NCBI RefSeq assembly: GCF_002294995.1
Contig: NZ_NSGF01000012.1
Location: 118,508-182,507 of the forward strand
DNA from: Mesorhizobium sp. WSM3860
Lineage (GTDB): Bacteria; Pseudomonadota; Alphaproteobacteria; Rhizobiales; Rhizobiaceae
Direction of reading: 5' to 3'
DNA: 64,000 nucleotides
Shown: positions 44,936 to 53,860 of the stretch, piece after piece
How the letters are laid out: each line of letters opens with the position of its first letter
How positions within the stretch are numbered: the first letter of the stretch is position 1
Notes under the pieces: model-generated
Told to the model about the DNA's origin: nothing
What the model saw: the letters and a program-made list of their open reading frames with translations, nothing else
The model's database searches: none
Position numbers and translations under genes: made by a program

Positions 44936-46929
44936 TACGAACCCTTCCCGGCGCGGGCCTTCCCGGCCCTGCGCTCGATCATGAAATTGACGGTGCGTCC
45001 GGGCAGCGGCCGCGCCAGGTCGATCGCCTGCGTCTCGATCGCCGGACGCCACTCGTAACCGTCTCGCAGCGGCAAGGTGAAGACGCATTGGCGGCGGTCG
45101 CCATTGACCATGACGGCAAGGCGACCGCCCTCGCGGTTCCCCAACATCATGACGAGGCGATGTCGGCTGGGATCGTTCCAGTCGCTCTCGCCGAGCGGGG
45201 CGCCGGTTTCGGTCAGCCACTCGACGTCCGGGATTTCCGCTGCAGCTTTGCCGGTCAGGAAATTCGTGTCGGATAACGGCGCAAAGGCACTGCGCAATTG
45301 CGAGAGCGCTGCTGTGTACCGCTCCAGTGCCTGGTCGCGGCCGGCCCAGTCGAGCCAGGTGATGGCGTTGTCCTGCGCATAGGCGTTGTTATTGCCCTTC
45401 TGTGTGCGGCCGAACTCGTCGCCGGCGGTGAGCATGATGGTGCCGCGCGAGGCAAAGAGCGTCGCCAGCAGCGCGCGCTGGTCATCGAATCGGGCGTTGG
45501 CGATTTCGGCGTCGTTCGTCTCGCCCTCGACACCGTTGTTCCACGACAGATTGTCATTGTGGCCGTCGCGATTGTGCTCGCCATTGGCCGCATTGTGCTT
45601 CTTCTCATAGGCGACGATGTCGGCCAGCGTCATGCCGTCATGCGCGGCGATGAAATTGACGCTGCGGCTCACCGGCTGGCCCGCCCCGCCGAACACATCG
45701 GAGGAACCGGCAAGCCGCGTGGCTAAAGCGCCGATCGCGCCCGCGTCACCGCGCCAGAAGCGCCGGACGTCATCGCGATAGCGGTCGTTCCATTCGAGAT
45801 AAGGCGGCCGGAAATTGCCGAGCTGATAGCCGGTCGAGCCAATGTCCCATGGCTCGGCGATCAGGACGCGGTCGGCGAGCACGGGGTCGCCGGCGATGGC
45901 TTCGAGAAGCGGCGCCTCCGGATCGAACGTGCCGTCAACGCGGCCGAGCACCGGCGCCAGATCGAAGCGGAAGCCGTCGACACCGGCGTTGCGGACGAAA
46001 TGGCGGAGCGTGTCGAGCACCACCCGCTGCACGACCGGGTGATCGCAGGCGATGGTGTTGCCGGTGCCGGTGTCATTGGCCAGTCGGCCGTCCGGCATGT
46101 GCCGGTAATAGGTCCGCGCGTCGAGGCCGCGCAGCGACAGTGTCGGGCCGAGCCGGTCGCTTTCGCCGGTGTGGTTGAAGACGAGATCGAGGATCGTGCC
46201 GATGCCCACCTCACGCAGCGCCGCGACGGTGTCGCGCAATTCCTTGAGGCCGCCAGGGGCCAGGCGCGGGTCGAGCGCCATGAAGGTGACGGGGTTGTAA
46301 CCCCAGGCGTTGGAGAGTCCCAGCGGGGGCAGATGGCGCTCGTCGATCGACGCGGTGACCGGCATCAGTTCAACGGCGCAGACACCGAGGCGTTTCAGAT
46401 GTTCGAGGATAGCCGGATGAGCGAGCGCGGCGATGGTGCCGCGCTGCGCTTCCGGCACATCCGGATGCAGTTTGGTGAAGGAGCCGACGTTCAGCTCGTA
46501 GATCAGGCCGCCGGGCTGGAACAGGGCCGGCTGGGGCGCCACGGCCTCAGGCAGCGCGGCCACGATCGCCTTGGGCATCAGCGGTGCGGTGTCGGCGCCC
46601 TCGTGGCGTTTGGCGGCGAGCCGCCAGTGGTATTGATATGGGCGATCGATCTCCAAGGCGTAGGGGTCGGTAAGCAGCTTGTTCGGGTCGAACCAGAGGC
46701 CACGCTCCGGCGCATAGTCGCCGTCGGCGCGGAAACCGTAACGCATGCCGTCGCCAAGGCCGGGGACAAGCAGCGCATGCACGCCCTCGCCTTCCGGGTT
46801 GAGTTCCAACCGTTCGATCTCACGCGCCCCGGTGTCGTCGAAGAGCGACACCCATAGGCGCCGCGCCGATGAGGACCAGACGGTGAAGCGGATGCCGTCG
46901 GGGGTGATGGTGGCGCCGAGCTGTGTCAT
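44935..46929 (-). CDS. glgX: Glycogen debranching enzyme
   Basis: The 664-residue enzyme hydrolyses alpha-1,6 branches of phosphorylase-limit glycogen. An N-terminal CBM48-like domain (GIRFTVWSSSARRLWVSLFD) is followed by GH13 motifs DLVFNHTGE, GFRFDLAPVLG, LIAEPWDIG and NFIAAHDGMTL. Met 46929 is preferred to the frame start 15 bp upstream. A RIME-like repeat lies directly upstream, between it and pgm. Confidence 0.92.
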   Translation of the reverse strand: MTQLGATITPDGIRFTVWSSSARRLWVSLFDDTGAREIERLELNPEGEGVHALLVPGLGDGMRYGFRADGDYAPERGLWFDPNKLLTDPYALEIDRPYQYHWRLAAKRHEGADTAPLMPKAIVAALPEAVAPQPALFQPGGLIYELNVGSFTKLHPDVPEAQRGTIAALAHPAILEHLKRLGVCAVELMPVTASIDERHLPPLGLSNAWGYNPVTFMALDPRLAPGGLKELRDTVAALREVGIGTILDLVFNHTGESDRLGPTLSLRGLDARTYYRHMPDGRLANDTGTGNTIACDHPVVQRVVLDTLRHFVRNAGVDGFRFDLAPVLGRVDGTFDPEAPLLEAIAGDPVLADRVLIAEPWDIGSTGYQLGNFRPPYLEWNDRYRDDVRRFWRGDAGAIGALATRLAGSSDVFGGAGQPVSRSVNFIAAHDGMTLADIVAYEKKHNAANGEHNRDGHNDNLSWNNGVEGETNDAEIANARFDDQRALLATLFASRGTIMLTAGDEFGRTQKGNNNAYAQDNAITWLDWAGRDQALERYTAALSQLRSAFAPLSDTNFLTGKAAAEIPDVEWLTETGAPLGESDWNDPSRHRLVMMLGNREGGRLAVMVNGDRRQCVFTLPLRDGYEWRPAIETQAIDLARPLPGRTVNFMIERRAGKARAGKGS

Positions 46930-46942
46930 GGGCGCGGCCCCC

Positions 46943-47070
46943 ACCCTCCCCCTTGTGGGGAGGGTCGCGAACGAAGTGAGCGGGGTGGGGGTCGGCGCAG
47001 GAAACGCGCTTTACGAGTACCCCCACCCCGATCCGCTGCGCGGATCGACCCTCCCCACAAGGGGGAGGGT
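46943..47070. repeat. RIME-like intergenic inverted-repeat element between pgm and glgX
   Basis: Two 25-base arms at 46943-46967 and 47046-47070 are exact reverse complements, and inside them 46981-46992 and 47019-47030 are also exact. The layout matches the rhizobial RIME type of mobile repeat. It could form a long hairpin in the glg mRNA and lower glgX expression relative to pgm. Confidence 0.85.
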
Positions 47071-47086
47071 AAGGTCGGCACCCCCC

Positions 47087-48715
47087 TCAAGTAATCACGC
47101 TCGGCTTGTTGCGGCCGGTGTGGTTCTTGATGCCGGCGATGTCGTCGGCGGCGGCGATGAGGTCGGCGAGCGCTTGCTGCGTGTCGAGATCATGCCTCGC
47201 CTTGTCGGGCTCGAAACGCTCGATATAGACGCGCAGCGTGGCGCCGGACGTGCCCGTGCCGGAGAGCCGGAAGACGACGCGCGAGCCGCCTTCGAACAGG
47301 ATCCTGATGCCCTGGTTCTTGCTGACCGAGCCGTCGACCGGGTCGTGATAGGCGAAGTCGTCGGCGCTGGCGATCTTCAGGCCGCGCACGCTGGTGCCGG
47401 GCAGCGAGCCGAGCTTGGCGCGCAATTCGTCGACCAGTGCGTTGGCGCGGTCTGTCTCGACCTCCTCATAGTCGTGGCGCGAATAATAGTTGCGGCCGTA
47501 GGCTTCCCAGTGCTTGGTGACGATGTCCTTGCAGCTCTCGCCGCGCACCGCGAGGATGTTGAGCCACAAAAGCACGGCCCACAGCCCGTCCTTCTCGCGC
47601 ACATGGTTGGAGCCGGTGCCGGCGCTTTCCTCGCCGCAGATCGTCGCCATGCCGGCGTCGAGCAGATTGCCGAAGAACTTCCAGCCGGTGGGCGTCTCGT
47701 AGATGCCGATGCCGAGCTTTTCGGCGACGCGGTCGGCAGCACCGCTGGTCGGCATCGAGCGAGCGATGCCCTTCAGGCCTTCCTTGTAGCCGGGCGCCAG
47801 ATGCGCATTGGCGGCAAGCATCGCCAGCGAATCCGACGGAGTGACGAAGATGCCCTTGCCGATGATCAGGTTGCGGTCGCCGTCGCCGTCGGAAGCGGCG
47901 CCGAAATCCGGCGCGTCCGGCCCCATCATCTCGTCATAGAGATGTTTGGCATGGACCAGGTTCGGATCGGGGTGATGGCCGCCAAAATCCGGCAGCGGCT
48001 TGAAGTTGCGACAGGTCCCGTTCGGCGCGCCAAGCCGGCGCTCGAGGATCTCCTTGGCATAGGGGCCGGTCACCGCATGCATGGCGTCGAAGCGCATGCG
48101 GAAGCCGTATTTGAAATTGGCGCGGATGGCGTCGAAGTCGAACAGGCTCTCCATCAGCTCGGCATAGTCCTTGACCGGGTCGAAGACCTCGACCGTTATG
48201 CCGCCGGCTTTGAAGGTGCCGATGGTATCGATGTCGACGGTGCCGATGTCGGCGATCTTGAAGCTCGAGATCGTCTTGGTCTTTTCGAAGATCGCGTCGG
48301 TGATCTTCTCCGGCGCAGGGCCGCCATTGCCGGCATTGTATTTGATGCCGAAATCCTCGTGCGGGCCGCCCGGATTGTGGCTGGCCGACAGGATGATGCC
48401 GCCAAACGTCTTGTATTTGCGGATGATGTTGGACGCGGCCGGCGTCGACAGGATGCCGCCCTGCCCGACCATCACCTTGCCGAAGCCGTTGGCAGCGGCC
48501 ATGGCGATGGCCGTCTGGATGACCTCGCGGTTGTAGAAGCGGCCGTCGCCGCCGATCACCAGCGTCTTGCCCTGAAACCCTTCCAGCGCGTCGAAGATCG
48601 ACTGGATGAAGTTCTCGGCATAATGCTCCTGCTGGAAGACGGGCACCTTCTTGCGCAGGCCGGAGGTGCCGGGCTTCTGGTCGGTATAGGGTTTGGTGGG
48701 GACGGTTTTGATCAT
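47087..48715 (-). CDS. pgm: Phosphoglucomutase
   Basis: The 542-residue enzyme interconverts glucose-1-P and glucose-6-P. The phosphoserine loop is SASHNPGGPHEDFG, the metal loop is SDGDGDRN, and GEESAGTGSNHVREKDG is the sugar-binding loop. The start reads TKPYTDQKPGTSGLRKK, diagnostic of alpha-PGM. The Met lies 4 bp after the glgA stop, and it links glycogen with central metabolism and exopolysaccharide precursors. Confidence 0.96.
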   Translation of the reverse strand: MIKTVPTKPYTDQKPGTSGLRKKVPVFQQEHYAENFIQSIFDALEGFQGKTLVIGGDGRFYNREVIQTAIAMAAANGFGKVMVGQGGILSTPAASNIIRKYKTFGGIILSASHNPGGPHEDFGIKYNAGNGGPAPEKITDAIFEKTKTISSFKIADIGTVDIDTIGTFKAGGITVEVFDPVKDYAELMESLFDFDAIRANFKYGFRMRFDAMHAVTGPYAKEILERRLGAPNGTCRNFKPLPDFGGHHPDPNLVHAKHLYDEMMGPDAPDFGAASDGDGDRNLIIGKGIFVTPSDSLAMLAANAHLAPGYKEGLKGIARSMPTSGAADRVAEKLGIGIYETPTGWKFFGNLLDAGMATICGEESAGTGSNHVREKDGLWAVLLWLNILAVRGESCKDIVTKHWEAYGRNYYSRHDYEEVETDRANALVDELRAKLGSLPGTSVRGLKIASADDFAYHDPVDGSVSKNQGIRILFEGGSRVVFRLSGTGTSGATLRVYIERFEPDKARHDLDTQQALADLIAAADDIAGIKNHTGRNKPSVIT

Positions 48716-48718
48716 GCC

Positions 48719-50164
48719 TCAGGCAGCCCTTTTTGAAAGCAGCAAGCGATAGAGTTCGACATATTTCTCGGCGCTCTTGTCCCAGGAAACGTCGGCCTTC
48801 ATGCCTTGGCGCTGGATCGAGGCCCAAGCGGCGGGTCTGGCATGCGCCTCGACGAGGCGACGGATGGCGTGCAGGAGGGCGCCGCCATTGTTAGGCGCGA
48901 ACTGGAAACCGGTGGCGACGCCGGCCGAAAGTGCCGCCTCGTTGGCGTCGATGATCGTATCGGCAAGCCCCCCGGTTCGGGCGACGATTGGCACGCAGCC
49001 ATAGCGCAGGCCATAGAGCTGTGTCAGCCCGCAGGGCTCGAAGCGCGACGGGATGACGATGGCGTCGCAGCCGCCCTGCATGATGTGGGAGAGCGCCTCA
49101 TCATAGCCGATGACGACGCCGACGCGGCCGCGATGCCGCGCGGCCGCGGCAAGCAGCGAGCCTTCGAGGCCGGCATCGCCCGAGCCCAGAACCGCCAGTC
49201 GTGCCCCACGCTGAACGACGCCGTCGACCACGGCAGCCAGTATGTCCATGCCCTTCTGCCAGGTCAGACGGCTGACCACGCACACGATCGGGCTGTCGTC
49301 CGGCTCGAGGCTGAAGCGATCCTCGACCGCCTTGCGGTTGAGAGCGCGCGCTTCCAGCGTCTGGGCCGAATAGTTGGCGACCAGGTGCTTGTCGGTCGCC
49401 GGGTTCCAGATGTCGACATCGATGCCATTGACGATGCCGTAGAGGTCGACGGCGCGCATGTTGATCAGGCCGTCGAGGCCCATGCCGAATTCCGGCGAGC
49501 GGATTTCCTGCGCATAGGTCGGGCTCACCGTGGTGATCGCCCAGGCGGCCTGCAGGCCGGCCTTGAGGAAGCCGACGCCGCCATAATATTCGACACCGTC
49601 GAGCTGCATCGCGACGCCCGGCAGGCCGAGCTCGCCGAAAATGCCTGAGCCGAACTGTCCCTGAAAAGCAAGGTTATGCACGGTGATCAGCGACGGCACG
49701 CCGATCGCATTGCCGTAGCGCATGTAGGCGAGCGTCATAGCCGACTGCCAGTCATGGGCATGCACGATGTCTGGCTGGTAGCCGGAGATCGCGCCGCCGG
49801 CGATGTCGCCGCCGACCTGGCTCAGCGCCGCGAAGCGCCGCCAGTTGTCGGGCCAGTCCGAGCCCGAGGCGGTACCGTAAGGCCCGCCCTGGCGGTCGAA
49901 AAGATGCGGCGCGTCGAGCACGAAGAGGTCGAGCTCGCCGATCTTGACGGCATGAACCGAAGCCTTGCCGCCCTGCAGCAGCGGGTACTGGTAGACGGCC
50001 TTCTTTTTCTTGAAAGCGTCCATCACCACCGGATAGCCGGGGATGAGCGTGCGCATCGCCACGCCCTTGCCGGCGAGCGCGATCGGCAGGGCCCCGGTCA
50101 CGTCGGCAAGCCCGCCGGTCTTGATCAGCGGGAAGATTTCGGGCGTGACGGACAGAACCTGCAT
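48719..50164 (-). CDS. glgA: Glycogen synthase (ADP-glucose)
   Basis: The 481-residue GT5 enzyme elongates glycogen using ADP-glucose. The KTGGLADV motif near residue 15 binds ADP-glucose. SRLTWQKGMDIL and PSRFEPCGLTQLYGLRYG form the C-domain catalytic site. Start at MQVLSVTPEI (50164), five codons inside the longest frame, agrees with the usual N-terminus of the family. The gap to glgC is 66 bp. Confidence 0.95.
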   Translation of the reverse strand: MQVLSVTPEIFPLIKTGGLADVTGALPIALAGKGVAMRTLIPGYPVVMDAFKKKKAVYQYPLLQGGKASVHAVKIGELDLFVLDAPHLFDRQGGPYGTASGSDWPDNWRRFAALSQVGGDIAGGAISGYQPDIVHAHDWQSAMTLAYMRYGNAIGVPSLITVHNLAFQGQFGSGIFGELGLPGVAMQLDGVEYYGGVGFLKAGLQAAWAITTVSPTYAQEIRSPEFGMGLDGLINMRAVDLYGIVNGIDVDIWNPATDKHLVANYSAQTLEARALNRKAVEDRFSLEPDDSPIVCVVSRLTWQKGMDILAAVVDGVVQRGARLAVLGSGDAGLEGSLLAAAARHRGRVGVVIGYDEALSHIMQGGCDAIVIPSRFEPCGLTQLYGLRYGCVPIVARTGGLADTIIDANEAALSAGVATGFQFAPNNGGALLHAIRRLVEAHARPAAWASIQRQGMKADVSWDKSAEKYVELYRLLLSKRAA

Positions 50165-50230
50165 GCGCCTAAGATCCACGGCTAAAGTGACGGCTTGTTG
50201 ATCAGACTGACAACTTGCCGATCAACCCTA

Positions 50231-51496
50231 TCAGGTTGACAGCTTGTTGATCATATCCTGCGTGATCAGGCAGATGCCCTTTTCCGAAACGCGGAAGCGC
50301 TTGGCGTCGAGTGCCGCATCCTCGCCGACCACCAGTCCCTCCGGGATTTGCACGCCATGGTCGATGACGACGCGCTTGAGGCGCGCGTTGCGGCCAACCT
50401 GAACGTCGGGCAGCATCACCACTTCCTCGAGCTTCGAATAGGAATTGATGCGCGCGCCGGTGAAGATCAGGCTGCGGCGCAGCGATGCGCCGGAGACGAT
50501 GCAGTCGCCGGACACCAGCGAGGAGATCGCCTCGCCGCGACGGCCGTCCTCGTCATGCACGAATTTGGCCGGCGGCTTCAATTCGGCATAGGTCCAGATC
50601 GGCCAATCGCGGTCGTAGAGATCGAGTTCAGGCGTGACGTCGGTCAGGTCGATATTGGCTTCCCAATAGGCGTCCACCGTCCCGACGTCGCGCCAGTAAG
50701 GCTCCGACTCGTGCGAGGAGCGCACGCAGGATTTGGCGAAGCGGTGGGCGATCGCCTTACCGTGCTGGACGATGTAGGGGATGATGTCCTTACCGAAGTC
50801 GCGGCTGGATCCTGGCTCGGCCGCGTCGCGGCGCAACTGCTCCATCAGGAACTTGGTCTTGAAGACATAGATGCCCATCGAGGCCAGCGCGTGATCCGGC
50901 TTGTCCGGTATGCCGGGCGGGTCGGCGGGTTTCTCGATGAAGGAAATGATGGTGTCCTTCTTGTCGACATGCATGACGCCGAAGCCGGTCGCCTCCATGC
51001 GCGGCACTTCGAGGCAGCCGACGGTGACGTCGGCGCCGGCATCGACGTGCTGACGCAGCATCAGCTCGTAATCCATCTTGTAGATGTGGTCGCCGGCTAG
51101 GATGACCATGTATTCCGGGCCATAGGCCTCGATGATGTCGATGTTCTGGTAGACCGCATCCGCCGTGCCCTCGTACCACTGCGTTTCCGAGACGCGCTGC
51201 GAGGCGGGCAGGATGTCGAAGCTCTCGTTTCGTTCGGGCCGCAGGAAGTTCCAGCCGCGCTGCAGGTGGCGGATCAGCGAGTGCGCCTTGTATTGGGTGG
51301 CGACGCCGAGGCGGCGAATGCCGGAGTTGAGCGCGTTGGACAGCGCAAAATCGATGATGCGCGTCTTGCCGCCGAAATAGACGGCGGGCTTGGCGCGCCG
51401 GTCGGTCAGCTCCTTGAGGCGGCTGCCGCGGCCGCCGGCCAGCACATAGGCCATGGCATCGCGCGCCAGCGGCTGGGTTCTCTTGATCTCTGCCAT
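50231..51496 (-). CDS. glgC: Glucose-1-phosphate adenylyltransferase (ADP-glucose pyrophosphorylase)
   Basis: The 421-residue enzyme makes ADP-glucose from ATP and glucose-1-P. It shows LAGGRGSRLKELTDRRAKPAV, the nucleotide-binding and activator region, and YQNIDIIE and the Asp/Glu-rich catalytic stretch IDLTD. The C-terminal left-handed helix repeats are VSGDCIVSGASLRRSLIF. Known enzymes of this group are activated by fructose-6-P or pyruvate; the effector here cannot be told. It lies 14 bp after glgB. Confidence 0.96.
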   Translation of the reverse strand: MAEIKRTQPLARDAMAYVLAGGRGSRLKELTDRRAKPAVYFGGKTRIIDFALSNALNSGIRRLGVATQYKAHSLIRHLQRGWNFLRPERNESFDILPASQRVSETQWYEGTADAVYQNIDIIEAYGPEYMVILAGDHIYKMDYELMLRQHVDAGADVTVGCLEVPRMEATGFGVMHVDKKDTIISFIEKPADPPGIPDKPDHALASMGIYVFKTKFLMEQLRRDAAEPGSSRDFGKDIIPYIVQHGKAIAHRFAKSCVRSSHESEPYWRDVGTVDAYWEANIDLTDVTPELDLYDRDWPIWTYAELKPPAKFVHDEDGRRGEAISSLVSGDCIVSGASLRRSLIFTGARINSYSKLEEVVMLPDVQVGRNARLKRVVIDHGVQIPEGLVVGEDAALDAKRFRVSEKGICLITQDMINKLST

Positions 51497-51510
51497 CGTT
51501 TGCCTCCCTC

Positions 51511-53745
51511 CTAAGCTGTCCGGACCTTCGCTTCATCCGCGACGAATTCCAGCATGATCGTCGACAGCGGCGGCAAGAGCATCGCCGCCGACGTGCCGCC
51601 CCCTTCCCCGCTCGCCACGATCATGCCGCCATTGCCCATGCCGGAGCCGCCATACTCGGCGGCGTCGGTGTTGATGATCTCGCGCCATTCGCCCGCCTTC
51701 GGCAGCGGCACGCGATAGTTCTCGCGCGGCACCGGCGTGAAATTGGAGATGACGGCGATCGGGTTGCCGTCCGGCGCGCTGCGCAGCCAGGCAAAGACCG
51801 AATTGTCGCGATCGTCGACGATCAGCCAGGAGAAGCCTTCCGGCTCGCAGTCGCGCGCATGCAGTGCCGGGCGCGAACGGTAGAGGTAGTTCAAGTCCCG
51901 CACCGCCTGCCGGACGCCGCGGTGCGGGGCGTGCTCCAGCAGATTCCAGTCGAGCGCGCGCTCCTCGCTCCACTCGCGGCGCTGGGCGAACTCCTGGCCC
52001 ATGAACAGAAGCTTCTTGCCGGGATAGCCCCACATGAAGGCGTAGTAGGCGCGCAGAGTGGCAAATTTCTGCCAGTCGTCGCCTGCCATCTTGTGGAGCA
52101 GCGTGCCCTTGCCGTGCACGACCTCGTCATGGGAGAGCGGCAGCACGAAATTCTCGGAGAAAGCGTAGACCAGGCCGAAGGTGATGTCGTTGTGATGGTG
52201 CTTGCGGTAGATCGGCTCCTTGGAGAAATACTCCAGCGTGTCGTGCATGAAGCCCATGTTCCACTTGAAGCCGAAGCCGAGCCCGCCTTCGTGCACCGGC
52301 TGCGAGACTTTCGGCCATGAGGTCGATTCTTCGGCGATCGTCATCACCCCGGGATGATGGCCGTAAAGCTCCTTGTTCATCTTCTGGAGGAAGCTGACGG
52401 CCTGCAAATTCTCGCGCCCGCCTTTCTCGTTGGGGATCCACTCGCCCGACCTGCGCGAATAATCGAGGTAGAGCATCGAGGCGACCGCGTCGACGCGCAA
52501 ACCGTCGACATGGTATTTTTCGGCCCAGAACAGCGCGTTGTTGACGAGGAACGAGACCACTTCGCGGCGGCCGAAATTGTAGATGGCAGTATTCCAGTCG
52601 GGGTGAAAACCCTGGCGCGGGTCGGCATGCTCATAGAGCGCGGTGCCGTCGAACTTCACCAGGCCATGCTCGTCGACGGGGAAATGCGCCGGCACCCAGT
52701 CGAGGATGACGCCGACGCCGGCACGATGCGCGCCGTCGACGAAGCGGGCGAAGCCGTCGGGATCGCCGAAGCGCGCGGTCGGCGCATAAAGACCGGTCGT
52801 CTGGTAGCCCCAGGACGGATCGTAGGGGTGCTCCGAGATCGGCAGGAACTCGATATGGGTGAAGCCGGTTTCGACCACGTAAGGAATCAGCTGCGCGGCG
52901 AGCTCGTCCCAGGTGAGAAAAGTCCCGTCATCGCGGCGCTGCCACGAGCCGGCATGGACCTCGTAGATCGAGATCGCCTCGCGCCGCGGATCGGCCTTTT
53001 CCCAGAAGCTGCGATGCGCCTCGTCGCCCCATTGATGCGCCATCGGCGGCGCCGTCACCGAAGCGGTCGCCGGACGCAGCTCGGACTCGAAGGCGAACGG
53101 ATCGGCCTTGAGCGGCAAGCGCACGCCGTCGGGAGCGATGATCTCGAACTTGTAAGGCTGGCCGGCGCCGAGGTCCGGAATGAACAGCTCCCATATGCCG
53201 GTGTCCTTGCGATCGCGCATGGTGTGCCGGCGGCCGTCCCAGTCGTTGAAGGCGCCAACCACCGAGACGCGCCGGGCATTGGGCGCCCATACCGCGAAAT
53301 GCACGCCGGTGGCGCCCTCATGCTCGATGATATGGGCGCCGAGCTTGTCGAAGAGCCTTAGGTGCGAGCCCTCCGCCATGTAGTAGTCGTCCATCGGCCC
53401 CAGCACCGGGCCGAAGGAATAAGGGTCGGTCAGCCACCAGTCGCCGCCGGCATTCCGCGCGTGATAGCGCAGCGGCTGACGCTTGCGGATCGAAACCTTG
53501 CCCTCGAAGAAGCCGGCATCGTTGCTGCGCACGAGTTCCCCGACTTCCTTGCCGGTGAGCGTATAGGCGGTGACGAATTCGGCATTGGGCACGAAACAGC
53601 GGGCGACGAAGCCCTTGCCGGCTGCATGCACACCCAAAATTGCAAAGGGATCGCCATGCGTTCCGGCGACGATCGCCGCGACATCGCCGGCTGGCGCCAG
53701 TCCGTCCGGCCCGCTTGTTGCAGCGGTCGCGCGCGGCTTCCTCAT
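51511..53745 (-). CDS. glgB: 1,4-alpha-glucan branching enzyme
   Basis: The 744-residue GH13 enzyme makes alpha-1,6 branches. An N-terminal region and CBM48 precede the catalytic barrel with LDWVPAHFP, GLRVDAVASML (nucleophile Asp), MTIAEESTSWP (Glu) and LPLSHDEVVHGKG. The ATG at 53745 is preceded by GGAGGG; the frame extends 22 codons further upstream, but without support. Length fits the family (about 730). Confidence 0.95.
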   Translation of the reverse strand: MRKPRATAATSGPDGLAPAGDVAAIVAGTHGDPFAILGVHAAGKGFVARCFVPNAEFVTAYTLTGKEVGELVRSNDAGFFEGKVSIRKRQPLRYHARNAGGDWWLTDPYSFGPVLGPMDDYYMAEGSHLRLFDKLGAHIIEHEGATGVHFAVWAPNARRVSVVGAFNDWDGRRHTMRDRKDTGIWELFIPDLGAGQPYKFEIIAPDGVRLPLKADPFAFESELRPATASVTAPPMAHQWGDEAHRSFWEKADPRREAISIYEVHAGSWQRRDDGTFLTWDELAAQLIPYVVETGFTHIEFLPISEHPYDPSWGYQTTGLYAPTARFGDPDGFARFVDGAHRAGVGVILDWVPAHFPVDEHGLVKFDGTALYEHADPRQGFHPDWNTAIYNFGRREVVSFLVNNALFWAEKYHVDGLRVDAVASMLYLDYSRRSGEWIPNEKGGRENLQAVSFLQKMNKELYGHHPGVMTIAEESTSWPKVSQPVHEGGLGFGFKWNMGFMHDTLEYFSKEPIYRKHHHNDITFGLVYAFSENFVLPLSHDEVVHGKGTLLHKMAGDDWQKFATLRAYYAFMWGYPGKKLLFMGQEFAQRREWSEERALDWNLLEHAPHRGVRQAVRDLNYLYRSRPALHARDCEPEGFSWLIVDDRDNSVFAWLRSAPDGNPIAVISNFTPVPRENYRVPLPKAGEWREIINTDAAEYGGSGMGNGGMIVASGEGGGTSAAMLLPPLSTIMLEFVADEAKVRTA

Positions 53746-53860
53746 CAGGCGGCGTCCCTCCCTGGGAACTATTTTGGGTTGTGCATATCGTTGCCCAAAA
53801 CCGCTACGCACTTTTGGGCGACATGCACGTCCACGTTGTCGGCGGCCTCATGCAATCACA

